The translations under genes were made by a program, and so were the position numbers. 64,000 bases of DNA from Archegozetes longisetosus (lineage: Eukaryota > Arthropoda > Arachnida > Sarcoptiformes > Trhypochthoniidae), in the NCBI GenBank assembly GCA_018873245.2, contig JAEMBT020000007.1, positions 10,485,129-10,549,128 on the forward strand, in the 5' to 3' direction. Below, piece after piece: positions 52,838-64,000 of the stretch; positions within the stretch are counted from its first letter, which is position 1; every line of letters starts with the position of its first letter. The notes beneath the pieces are model-generated. The model ran no database searches, was not told the origin of the DNA, and was given only the letters and a program-made list of their open reading frames with translations.

Positions 52838-53290
52838 TTCAATGGCTCATTTGACGCTTGTATCAAATTGTTTGATTATGTTTTATATAAAATTGCGATA
52901 AAACTATTTATGGACATAATAATCATTTTACACATAATAAAAACATGACGTTTAAACCAGCCAAGTTTTCATATGTGCCAATACAACTGTTTCAAGGCTG
53001 TTAATGCATTAAAGAGTATCAAAATTTAAATTACGAGATACAATTTCATTTAAGTCATTAATAAGCTTTGTTTCAAATTGACTTTATCGAACATTAGTTT
53101 AGTTTAGTTGCTGTCTCTTAATTCAAAGTAAGGTTTAAAGACTTGAAAATCAAACACTTTTTATTTTATTTCATGTGATAAAAGATATAAATTACTTCTC
53201 AAAAGTGATAATTCATTAATAATTAAGTCAATGAAATAGAAGGAGGCGTGAAGCAGTAGCTATATAAGAGTTTTTTTATGATTGTAGTCT
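52838..53290 (+). promoter_or_regulatory. Orphan copy of the ALP-A promoter region
   Basis: Reverse complement of 20020-20468, the region upstream of ALP-A, including the TATA box TATATAAGAG (here 53261-53270), AGGAGGCG just before it, and TCAATGGCTCATTTGA at the distal end. No ALP exon follows it on the plus strand. It is either the relic of a deleted ALP copy or a promoter now driving non-coding transcription towards 53300. Confidence 0.6.
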
Positions 53291-54791
53291 GTTGAATAGC
53301 AAGTTTTGCAACTTTCGTATTGTTATTTCCGGTACAGGTTTATGTTAGGTCCATGCGATCCCTTACAATATGACTACTAAGATGTTCAAAATTAATTTAA
53401 GATATTTTTAACTATTGTTTCTCAATTAAATCAATTTAATTTCGAGCATTTTAGCTTAAGTTTATTTTTATTTTGTTGTTTAAAAACATCTTAAATTAAT
53501 TGTGTAGACTAACGGAGTTGTATTATAAGTTAGATGGTCGCATAGACTCGACGTAAACATAACATAGACCTTGCATTAGAGATAGCAGTGTATAGCATGC
53601 AAATATTAGTCAATTTGGCTGTGAATAAGTTCCAACAATCATTTTCGTAACCAATTATCGACAAAGTTTAAGATTATTAGTTTTAGTGTAAAAGCCACCT
53701 CTTCATATATTTCAAACTGATTAATAATCCATTACTTGGTTGTATTTTAGAAGATTACTGTTTGACCAAATTATGTGTAGAGAACAAAACATGTTTTATT
53801 TGTCCATTAAGATAGCGGTAACAACAGTAGTGCTATGAGAAATACTAGCAAAATAGTGAACACATACATTCTGTCCATCCAATATATATTTGTTACAATC
53901 GGCAAAATCAAACAAAACACTTTAAGAGGAGCCACCAGTAGCGCAAATATGTTTACAACACCACGATATAGCAAAAGCAATATCTGGTCCCAAAACTCAT
54001 TGACTAATTCAAAATAGCCTCTTAATAGTGAAACCTCGTTATAGTTAATGAAAAATATTAGTCTCCAGTAGTTCACTATATCGAGGTACTACCGTATTAA
54101 CTCAAAGATATCAATATACTTCATCAATAGGTTTAGGCAAAATAGTGAGAATCCCTTTCCCATCAAATTTTTGAGTGTAGTTCAAACCTATAGCATATCC
54201 ACAATCATCCAAATATAAGTTGTCTTCCATTTTATTGGCACTCTGATGATTCACTCTATAATTTATTTAAAAGCAACTAAAATCTATGCATCGATTTAAA
54301 CTGAATCTCATATCCATTCATATTAACTTGATCATATTATGCTCATGAGCTTCATATGCAAAAAGTAATATGATTTGACACTCTTTCGAGGATACAATAC
54401 AGATACAAGGTTTAGCTGCAATTTGCGCAAACTTTCTACACTATTACCAGTACTGCAAATGAGGCTCACACTCGGCTGAAGTTTCGGTTAGATTTCAAAT
54501 TGCGTTCAAATTTACATCTCATATCATCTCATATCTCAAAGACTATATTGTCAGTAGATTTGAGTGAACATTGAGTTCTCAATCTATTTTATTGAAAATA
54601 AATACATTCTAGTGATCAAGAAGAAAAAATCAGTATAAAGTAATTTATTGTAATAAGTTTCTAGTTCTGAGGCTTGAATGGCTCAAAGATCAGAGCCATT
54701 CAGATATCAGCACAAGGTGCGAAATTGAGAAAACTTTATTATAAAGTTTTAATTCTTCAAATTTTTTAGTCTAAATAGTTAAACATTAACA
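53291..54791. other. Spacer with a pogo-like remnant (about 53810-54096)
   Basis: The segment near 54020-54096 carries GTGAAACCTCGTTATAG and, inverted, CTATATCGAGGTACTACCG, the sort of ends seen on pogo/Tigger-like elements; the matching far end near 53810 (GCGGTAACAACAGTAG) is weak. A hydrophobic minus-strand open frame across it is probably not a gene. The rest of this 1.5 kb shows nothing recognisable. Confidence 0.4.
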
Positions 54792-57700
54792 TTAACAATA
54801 TTTACTAAAACGTATAACAAGTAATATAAAGACTAAACAATAATAATTGTTATTGTGAAGCAGAGCATTTGCAGATGACTTTATGTGACAGTGATCCTCA
54901 TTTTGATACTGTCCAATGCAAGCAGCAAAACCAATGACATGCGCCACGTATGACTGTTCTTGAGTTCTTTGGAAGAGATATGACATCGGACCTGTGCTGT
55001 AGAGTGCTGTTCAATAAATAAAATATCAGTTATATAAAACTTGATCAGGTTTGATTGTCTCGTTGATTGCATACCGACATCCTCTCCCCCATGGTTTGAC
55101 TCAATCAAATGCACAGCCGAATGAGGCATGTATCGCAAGTTAGCTAGGAATCAAGTTAAACTTTATTTAAATTTATTGGCAAATTAGTTGACTCACTTGT
55201 ATCTACAGTTGACGGATCAGTCCTCGGATTTTGATAACCGGGTCCATTGCCATACATCAGTGTTGTGAAAGGTTTCGAATTTGAGTCATTATCTGCTAAA
55301 CCAAGTATTGAATTTCCTCTCTTTGGATATCCATTAATAGTGAGAGAATGCGAATGATCTGCGGTCACAACAATTAGAGTTTCATCTTTTGGTAGCATTT
55401 GATAGGCTTTTTCTATAGCCTTGTCGAAAGCAAGAGTTTCATAGAGTGAAAGTGTAGCGTAATTGTCGTGATGTGCGTGATCTATTCTTCCTCCTTCTAC
55501 TAGTAACACAAATCCATTTTGGTCTTTTCTCAGAATCTTAATGGCGGCTTCTGTCATTTCTTCGAGAGATGGTTCACCATACTCTGACTTATCTCTCTCC
55601 TGTTCATAAGCCATATTAGACCAGTTGAACGCTCCGAACAAGTATTCAATTTTGTTTAAATGAATATTTCTTAATTTGGCTGTATTATTAACAAATTCAA
55701 ATGTGCCTTCTTTCAAACCACTCTTGCGTTTTCTTTCAATCCATTCCTCAATCAGGTTCTTGTCGTCTTCTCTTCGCCCATATTTTTCTCCACTTAGGTC
55801 CAAAGTTGATTTTGGTAGTAGATGTCTTCTTCCACCTCCCATAATAACTTTCAACTTAGATCCGGGTTCTTCTTCGATGAGTTGTTGTGCGATATCTTTA
55901 CATTTGCCTGTGATTGGAGATAAAATGCTTCCTTCCCAATCACGGTGTGGAATATGAGCGTAAGACGCTGCCGGAGTTGCGTGAGTTACTCTCGTTGTGG
56001 TCACAAAGCCTGCACTTTTGCCTTCACAAATGTCAAAGATAGACCAAACTTATCATTCTAATTTGAAATCATTTCAGACATCTTTCATTATATACCCGAG
56101 TCGACAGCCCATTGCAAGATGGATGAAACAGCATTCTGTTTGACTGCATCACAGTTTGTTTCATTCATTGTTATCCTAGCGTTAACTCCTACTGTATAGT
56201 AGTTAGCTTTCACTCCACATAGAAATGCAGTCGCAGTTCCTGCAGAATCGGGAACTTGACGATCCACGTTATATGTCTAATATCAATTCATTTTTATAAA
56301 AACATTTAATCGATAAACTATTCATTCGTAATAAGGTATTCAATCATAAGCATCAAACGATACTATGAATAAGACTGAATTTAACCTATAATTTACTGAC
56401 AATATTCTAAGAATGGATACTTTAAGAACCATGAGCTCTTCACTGCATTCGCTACTTAATGCAAACGAAAATGCTTCAAATGCATTTTTAAATGCATAGA
56501 AAAGTTTTGACAAAAATCAAACGAAAACTTGGTTTTTCTTCATTTATGGTTACATATTAGGCTCGAATTTGAGTTCCGTTAAGGAAGAGTTATAATGGAT
56601 GAATGGACCCACACTTAAACTAAAAAGCTACTTTCAATGTGAGTGAGCATCATCTGCAACAATACTCCTCAATTAAACTAAAGCAAATACTTAACTATTC
56701 ATAAGTGAAACTATATTTTTCAGGTAATAATTTGATAAGATTCTAACCTTGATTAAGGAGAGATGAGGGAATTCTTCAAAAGACAAAATAGATTCTTCTC
56801 CTGATCTATTGTTGAGTTGTCCTTTTAATATTCGGGATGCTGTTACTGTTGCCACACTCATTCCATCTCCAATAAATAGAATTACATTTTTAGCTTGTTT
56901 GTGAATTTTTTCTAGCTTTAACGAACGATGTAATTCCGACTTCGAAAGGTCATTCCAGTATTTAGGATCCAGTTCAGCTATTCATTCAATTATAAATATA
57001 TCATTTGTATGGTTTAAAGATTGATCTTAACATTTAAGCTAATGAACAAAACATAAGAGAAATAGTGATATGTGCTTTGTATTTGATTCTTATGCTGTTC
57101 CTATTCGAAGAACGAGAAAATTGTTGAGACTTTAATTTTTGTGAAACTATATTGTGAAATGTTCGTCCTTTATCTTGTCTCAATAAAATGGCATTTAATC
57201 TGCTGGCACAAGCATTTTACAACGAATTGCGGTACTATATCACAAAAATGATATATCAAACTGACACTAATTGGCAGTCTATTAGGGCTTATCTATGATT
57301 AATATAGATGTATAAACTGCAGTCAAAACTTAGCTTATAATAAAGTCATGTTTAAAGTTTGCTAATTAGCACAAACTCTTCGATATAGTATAGCGAAGGG
57401 CATTATTGTTTATTACTATAAAAATAAACCAAAACAATAATAAACACATATATAACATTAATCAATAATATTTTTTATAGTAATTTAAAATAAATCCCAT
57501 TTTTGTCATTAAATGCTAGATAACATAACATATATCTTGATAATCTGTCAAACAATCTATGATCAAAAGCAGGCCCATTAGATCTTCTATTACAAGGTTT
57601 CTCAAGAATTCTCTTTACACAATCAGTTAAAAACTGAAGACTGAAAAAAGGCCTCGAAAATTCAGACTTATATCTGACTTATCTAACTTTATTTAACTTA

Positions 57701-60700
57701 TTTTTTTCTGGAAAACGTCAAAATCCGAAATGTCTCACATACAAATACTAGGAACTATGTTTAATTGATGTTTTATTATCTTGATTTTTGTTCATGTTTC
57801 TACTCTTATTCATTTAATCAAATCTATGATATTTTCTTCAAATTCAATTAAATCTGTCCCGAAATCATCTAAATTTGACCAAACCATTGCTTACGAATTT
57901 GTAGCTATTTTGAGTTAAATACTTGTTTGTATGAAAGATTTGAATGTCATTTGTTGCCCACATGTGTTGTACAAACATTACGTAATTCTAGGTATTGACG
58001 CATTTTTCAATTTTAATTAATTTATTTTATCTGTTAATCAAATATTGAACACTAGTGGCTTAACCTTCATGGAACCTATTTGCAATGATTAAAGGTTTAA
58101 AAACTGATTAGATATGGCGTCGAGTATGAAATTTTTCATATTTAGTTACGAAACTTAATTCTCTATTATAATTAATAGTTCATTTTTTTGCTTTTCTCAA
58201 ACGATTTGTTTTATTCAACTAATTGGTAAAAGTCTTAACTCTATTAATGAAATTAACTCTCTTAAAACTTATTTTCATTAATTGATTGGCACAGATTGAT
58301 GTTGAAAATTTGTTACAAAATTAGCTTTGAATTTATTTGACAATTGATTAACTTAATTAGAAGTAATGATAAGTTATCGAAAAAGTTGTTGCTCTAAAAT
58401 TTGCTAATACTGTGATTCACTTGAAGCATTTAGCACTACCTAAGCATATAGCAACTTATACAGTATCAAGTTTACTTTTGATTACACCCAACAGTTCAAT
58501 CGGAAACCTGATAACTTCAAACAATCTAAACCATTTTAGTACAACTGAACTCTCGTTAAAAACTAGAAATAGTATTCAGATAAACTAAAAAGCTATAAAA
58601 CAATTAATTTAACGGCAATGAAAATGATGTCTAATACTATAACATATATTAGAATCGGATATCTGAAAAAGCCTAGTTACAAATTATCAACCTGTAAAGT
58701 TTCTTTAAAATTAACTTTGAGAACTTATTTTATGTCTATAACATAACATTTGGTCTATTTACAAAAATATCTGCCAACAATATTTGATTAGATTAGTATT
58801 TATTGAACTCAAATCTCGCGTAATAATGTTTTATAACAGGCCTCGCCAGACCACGGCCCGCGAAGACTTTCAAGAAAACATAACAATGAGCTCTTAAGTT
58901 TTAGATAAGGCTTTGGTATTATATACTATTTAACTCTATTGAAATTTGTTGAATGCTATTTTTAATACTAAGATAGAAGAACTGTTATCTTCCAAGGAAT
59001 AGTTTCATTATTTGAAGCTGTCATTTATTCCCAGAGATGAAGTCACATCATTGTATTGACATGCGATTTCATTCTTCTTGTAGTTAAAATAATGGTTAAA
59101 TGAATTATTTAATAAAATGATTTTCTGGCTCTTTCCTGGAATTATTTTCACATTTTGGTTCTCCAGTGAGAAAAGTGTGGTGGGCTTGTTTTATAACGTG
59201 AAAATCGCTTAACGTAGCGTATTTGTCATTATTGCAATTTTCTGTTCAAATTATAGGCTATTTTCAGTCGCATCTCGCATGTCAGCAAACATCATAGTTG
59301 CCAAAAAAGATTTCAGATTAATAAGATATTCATATAAACATCACACTTTTATAAAATTCATGATCAATTAAACAAGCAAATATTAGGAATTAATCCTTCG
59401 TCGTTCCCGACATATTTCTGAAACAATTGACCAAGTATTTAGAAAATACTGTAACCTCAATACTTTTTATAAATAATCACTGATAATAGTCATAATAGTT
59501 GTAAGAAAAAGTTCGAAAAGTTATAGATTAGAGATTTGAAATAACGTTTAGAATGACAAAAAGTAAATAATGACCAGAAATGATAGTGATTTGTAAAAAC
59601 ATCACTTGTTTTGTGAGCACTATTTGAAAAAGTTGATCAAAGCTGCTGGTCTTTTTTGTATGAGTTAGCATTTAAGTTCATATCTGTTTCTCAATTTTTT
59701 CTCATAAAGTACTTTTTTCTATTCCCCCAGACCATTTTTGTCAGCTTTTCCACTTGAACCGTACAAAAAAACTGACTTTTAATTTACCGAATCTACACGA
59801 CCAAAAATGAAATTAATGTTCAAATCTTTGATTGTCTAATGTTTGAGGCATTCCGATAGTAGTACAGTATTTGGAATGTCAGATAACTGCTTCTCTATTT
59901 ATCTCTTTAGATTTTTTATAAGTGTGCGGTCGCTCTCATTGAGTACAATATAACCTTAACTAAACTTAAAAACGTGATCTGCAGCAATAAAATGAAATCT
60001 GCACTAAAACTGTATTTTACCATTAGTCTATGAAATTCTTGTGCCGGACCATGTAATCTGTAATAACTGAATTTTTGTGAGCTGTGTCCTGTCATTAGTT
60101 GTTGGTAATCTATTCAAGTAATAAGTTAAAGGATATGTTTATTAAGGACTACTTCATGCGTCAATTCTGTTGCTTTAATTCAATTCTTACACATTGCGGG
60201 ATCTATAGTTCAGTCAATCCTCAAAGGTGTTTAGTTTTTGCACAGTATATAAAAATTGAATTTCCTGAAAAGATAAGAGTGTGGCATTCCTTATGTTTAA
60301 TTCAACAACCATATTGTACTTGAGCCTGATTGGTGCACACTTGTTAATTTTGAAACACCATTAAGCTTTTACATTATACAAAAATATGCAAATCGCAGCA
60401 TAAAATGATCCACAATTGAACTGAATGAACAAATGTAAAATTTACATAGTTTATTCATTACAGCTTCGGATTATAAATTTAATTCTTGATGAATACACAA
60501 ATTCAATAACTTCTCATAATAAACAAAATATGGAAAATATTACCCAGAATATTTTGCAGTTGAAGCAAAAATTGAAAGTAATTCAGTAATGAAAAATATT
60601 TATCTTAGAATTGCTAAGTTTGATTGCAAAATTCTAGTTAAAAAGAATCCAAAATTAGTCAAGTGATCCAACCTGTGTTTTCTTAAGGATTCATGAGATT

Positions 60701-61358
60701 AAGAGGCATACAAAAACTTAAGATACGAACTTCAAAATTTAGTGGTTTCAATCATTGAATCACAACAGGTATAACACAATAATTGATTACTGCAATTCAA
60801 GTGTAAATTCAAACTTAAGGCATCAAACAAAAATAGATTGGTAAGAGTACATCAAAATTTATAACTTCCCGTTCGAGATTTTTGCAAATATTCGTCAAAA
60901 AATTGCAACTGAATGTGTGTGAAATAACCTGAAAATTTCATATTAAATTCCTAGTAAACAAATAGAAGCTTAGAAATAATCCTTTTCAGGTGTACAGTTG
61001 AAGGTAACAACTAATCGCAAAATATTCATTGCAGTTTCATTGCACTCAAAATCAATTATTTGAGTCACATTAATGTTTAGATGAAAGCAAAACATGATTT
61101 TATGCTGCTATCAAAACTAGTTTTCAACCACATTACCTTTAGTGGGACAAAGCATCGTCTCTTAACTTATATTCGACGAGACATTCAAATAACGTTAAGT
61201 TTTTAATGACTTAATTTGATAATAAGATAACGTTAGATTTACAATAAGTGGTTCTTACCTTTATTGAAATCAAAACTTGATATTACATGAGATGATGTGA
61301 ACGGACTCTTTACTAGTAGAAAAATATTTAACAAAAGTAGGTAATCAATCAGATTCAT
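54792..61358 (-). CDS. ALP-C: GPI-anchored alkaline phosphatase, six exons
   Basis: Exons on the minus strand: 61259-61358 (signal peptide [18 protein letters not shown]), 56748-56977, 56096-56276, 55197-56021, 55075-55143, 54792-55006; total 1620 nt, 539 residues, all GT-AG. Same exon phases as ALP-A. Motifs: [16 protein letters not shown] (nucleophile), [29 protein letters not shown] and [14 protein letters not shown] (last His ligand), so the active site is complete. The C-terminal hydrophobic tail ([15 protein letters not shown]) suggests a GPI anchor. It is the most diverged ALP in the window and has shown no conversion with the others; its intron 3 (74 bp) differs from that of ALP-A/B. 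Intron 1 is about 4.3 kb. Expected cell-surface phosphomonoesterase. Confidence 0.92.
56978..61258 (-). other. ALP-C intron 1
   Basis: 4.3 kb of AT-rich intron. I found no gene, inverted-repeat element or RNA gene in it; near 58840-58870 a short GC-rich patch (CCACGGCCCGCGAAGAC) stands out and may be a transposon remnant. Confidence 0.5.
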
Positions 61359-62770
61359 TTTGGTGAGCGTTTCAATTTTTAAAAAATAAAACTTAATAAA
61401 ATATTTGACTCAATGAGACTAAATTGGCACAGAAAAACTTGATTCTCAATTCTGTGCACACATTTGCCTCTCAGTCAAATTGCTAATCTACTGAAGACTA
61501 CATGAAAGCATATTTGTGTTAAGTCTATTTCAGTCTGGCTCAAGCATATCTAGTATAAAGAGTGAAATCTATAGCTCAATAATTCAAATACTAATAGCAT
61601 TATTTCCACAATACGTTTCGAACCTGTAGTTGCACTTAAAGGCACAATATATAGCATGTTCAGTTACATTGTTTGTAGTTATGCTTTTTAGAATTACTCC
61701 AAAGTGCAAAACATTGCATTTGTTTTTATGAGTTATTTGAGGCTACCAAAAATACAACTTCGTATCAAATCAATTATATTTAATGTGCCAGCTTATAACT
61801 TTGCCATATTTTTTTTATAGATAGTGATCAATCATTTTCTAGTATCAACTCATTATCAGTTACCTATTGAACGCTTTATCAACTTATCTGCCAGAGTTTA
61901 TCCATCTTTACACTTGGAAACTCTTGAAGATCTTTCAATCGAAACAGTATCAATTTTGCACATACACGACAGACAAATAAGAGTATCAGTTAATTAAGTG
62001 AATTAATTTCCTAATTTATTACTTTATTCATACAGTTTGCAGACAAAGAATTATTAACTATTTCTAAGTGTAATCAGCGGCTATTTCGTAGGAAAAATCG
62101 ATTATTATTTGAGTTAAATAATTGAAATTCAAACGAATCAATCAATTTTCTTAACAAATACTGTACAAAATGACACTAACCTTATGTTTTTTATGCTAAA
62201 ATTAAAACATTAACAAAAAGTTAACTCTCATACAGATATTTGCCTAGAGAAAAAAATCGCTTATTAAGCTAATGAAAGACAGTTTTTTCAAGTCGGTTAT
62301 ACTTTGCATCATTCGTTTGGCAGTTATTCACAAACTCTGTTTAAATCAACATCTTTTCCTTTCAATTTGCAATATAGTTAACCACAAATAATAACCAAAT
62401 ACAACATCAACAACAGTTCAACTTCTAATAATTTTCAGTGAATTCGTTGCTATTGTTTAAACTATTGTTTTGCACCTAAATGTTTATCAATTGATTGGCT
62501 AATTTTGACTCTCTAAAAGAAATAATCAAACTTAATATAAGTAATTAGTTGTAAATACAACTGAAATGATATCGAATCTAAGTCAAATCAAGTCAATTAT
62601 AAATCAAGTGAAATAAATTGAAAAGATCAAATACAAAGTTACAAAAAATTCGTACGAATTAAGTTAAACATAAAAATTTCAACTTTAAAAATTGGAAAAT
62701 AAATCTGTGGCTCAAAATTGAAAACTAATTCATTGTCACAAAAGTATTAATAACTATAATAATTATTATT
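61359..62770. other. ALP-C upstream region and spacer to Pin1
   Basis: AT-rich, no gene seen. No TATA box comparable with those of ALP-A/B at about 105 nt before the ALP-C start. Bases 62660-62810 should contain the Pin1 3' end. Confidence 0.4.
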
Positions 62771-62813
62771 TCAATAAGAGCTAAATATGTTAATTATAAT
62801 CTGAAAATTTGAT

Positions 62814-63293
62814 TTAAGCGGTTCTGAGGATGATATGAATCCCAGAGTCAGTTTCGACCAATTCAGACATTTCCCCGACCTTGAGAGCAAAGGCCGCATC
62901 TTCGAAAGGCTTCTGCATCGCTCCACGCGTGAAATAACCCAAGTCTCCGCCCTTCTTAGCTGAAGAACAATCCGATAGTTCTTGAGCCAGCTCTTCGATC
63001 GTGGTCTTCCCTGATTCAATCTGTTTTCGATATTCTTCAACTAATTCTCGAGCCTCCTCCTTAGATCTGGTGATCTTTTCTTCCCTCCAAGAAGACGGTC
63101 GACGACTTGCGTTGTGTTTGACCAACAGATGAGAGCAACGGATCTTCTCGTTGTCCTTAGTGCTGGCTTCAGTGGTCGGTCGATCCCATTGAGACTCCTT
63201 CGTGTAAATATTTAGGTAATACACTTGACCAGTGCTTCGACTGATTCGTTTCTCCCATCCTTTCGGTAAGTCTTCATTGTTTTCTTCTTCCAT
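62814..63293 (-). CDS. PIN1: Pin1-type peptidyl-prolyl cis/trans isomerase
   Basis: Intronless, 159 residues, the normal Pin1 length. An N-terminal WW domain ([19 protein letters not shown], about residues 9-39) is followed by a parvulin rotamase domain ([10 protein letters not shown] to IHIILRTA). The phosphate-binding basic cluster is KHNASRRPS, the catalytic Cys lies in [13 protein letters not shown], and the [17 protein letters not shown] and TDSGIHII motifs are complete. Pin1 binds phospho-Ser/Thr-Pro sites and isomerises the following peptide bond, acting in cell-cycle and transcription control (established knowledge), mostly in the nucleus. Single copy, high-quality frame, first ATG used; upstream is AT-rich. 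Unrelated in function to the neighbouring ALP array. Confidence 0.95.
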   Translation of the reverse strand: MEEENNEDLPKGWEKRISRSTGQVYYLNIYTKESQWDRPTTEASTKDNEKIRCSHLLVKHNASRRPSSWREEKITRSKEEARELVEEYRKQIESGKTTIEELAQELSDCSSAKKGGDLGYFTRGAMQKPFEDAAFALKVGEMSELVETDSGIHIILRTA

Positions 63294-64000
63294 TATTCAA
63301 GATATGGTTTAGATATTAGTATACTTTTTGTATGACTTTGTTTGACTTTTCTTTTGATTTCTAACTCAAAGATTTCTTATCAAAAGATTATTATTGATTT
63401 TGATTACTATTACTTAATTTATCGATTGTTATTATTTATTAATCAATTCTGTTATAAAAATGACCGTAAATTGATTTTGGTTTTTGGCAGTTTTAATGGT
63501 GACTCAATTGTTCAAAATAATTGAACGATCACTTAATTTATTAATAATCTTCTTATTTGTCTATGATATCAAATGGAAGACAAAAAGAAGGACGACACTG
63601 TATTGTTTTGTCCTATCAATTATTAAGTCTTATTCAGATATGTCTCAAAACAGATCTTATTAAACGTCACTTCGATGAGAACCAAATTTTCAGATGCGGC
63701 AAAACTAACATCCAATAAATTGATGACTAATCTAATAATCTTAACCCCACTCGTTAATTTAGTACTATTTCATCTCGAACCTGAGCGTCAAAATTGAGTC
63801 TATCAAGAGATCGTTTATAAACTACGTTGTTGTACAAACAGAGGAGGACTAGTAAGAGCTCACTTTCACGAAGTCAAGTCTAACAGAAGAAAACTGTAAA
63901 AATGAAGACAGAGTCTAGAACAGGGATGTTTACACTTAAGGTTATGTGCACGTCGTTTTATATTGACTCCTAAGTCCACAATAAGCTTACATTTGCAATG
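63294..64000. other. Pin1 upstream flank
   Basis: AT-rich; presumably holds the Pin1 promoter. No TATA box, other gene or repeat recognised. Confidence 0.4.

Noticed and set aside
53807-54076. Hydrophobic 89-codon minus-strand frame that looks like a membrane protein
   Set aside because: It lies in AT-rich pogo-like repeat sequence, has no family match I recognise, and its hydrophobicity follows from base composition.
62771-63040. Second minus-strand frame overlapping Pin1
   Set aside because: It is a shifted frame within the Pin1 coding sequence; the in-frame product is a complete WW-rotamase protein.

Overview
The window looks like nuclear DNA of an animal, most likely an arthropod and perhaps a mite. 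It is AT-rich, has spliced genes with short GT-AG introns (about 66-90 bp) plus a few long first introns, a GPI-type alkaline phosphatase, a WW-domain Pin1 and a DXO/Rai1 decapping enzyme. It also carries many animal-type DNA transposons (hAT, Tc1/mariner, pogo-like, Merlin-like). Species-level placement is not possible from the sequence alone.

The locus is built from two gene families that have been repeatedly copied together. One is an intronless, membrane-anchored short-chain dehydrogenase (SDR, 17-beta-HSD12 / very-long-chain 3-oxoacyl-CoA reductase-like). It has five complete copies (SDR-1 at 2378-3373 -, SDR-5 at 22112-23155 +, SDR-6 at 27727-28749 +, SDR-7 at 41004-42023 -, SDR-8 at 47961-48983 +) and three broken ones (SDR-2 near 4431 +, SDR-3 near 6736 -, SDR-4 near 20484 +). 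The other is a six-exon secreted, GPI-anchored alkaline phosphatase (ALP). Two copies are intact (ALP-A 15686-19917 - and ALP-C 54792-61358 -), one is near intact with an exon 5 frameshift (ALP-B 31593-33785 -), one is a two-exon fragment (ALP-D 905-1398 -), and one is a pseudogene split by nested transposons (ALP-E 35331-38936 +). SDR and ALP copies often face each other across a repeated spacer (SDR-6 > < ALP-B; ALP-E > < SDR-7; SDR-8 > < ALP-C). The segment SDR-6/ALP-B is repeated in inverted order as ALP-E/SDR-7. Single-copy genes are DXO/Rai1 (9874-11232 +) and Pin1 (62814-63293 -).

Because the spacers are paralogous, many transposon insertions can be read against an 'empty' copy inside the same window. 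These give clean 8-bp target duplications for several hAT-type MITEs, TA for mariner-type ones, and a Merlin-like element with long inverted repeats. The most unusual signal is a set of four elements (4881-5799, 14607-15543, 20700-21778, 35676-37499) whose inverted ends sit exactly between host AAA and TTT with no target duplication. Two carry a SWIM-type zinc-finger coding remnant. The other two are large snap-back elements (about 330-350 bp arms, roughly 97% alike) whose centre holds a tRNA-like sequence, preceded at a constant 23 nt by a shared 16-nt motif. A third tRNA-bearing snap-back element (36411-37313) is nested in one of the SWIM elements, which is itself inserted in the ALP-E pseudogene.

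Functionally, ALP copies would act at the cell surface as zinc/magnesium phosphatases, and SDR copies in the ER membrane in lipid elongation or sterol/ketone reduction. Nothing in the sequence shows that the two enzymes share a pathway; their linkage looks like the product of repeated segmental duplication, with gene conversion homogenising parts of each family.
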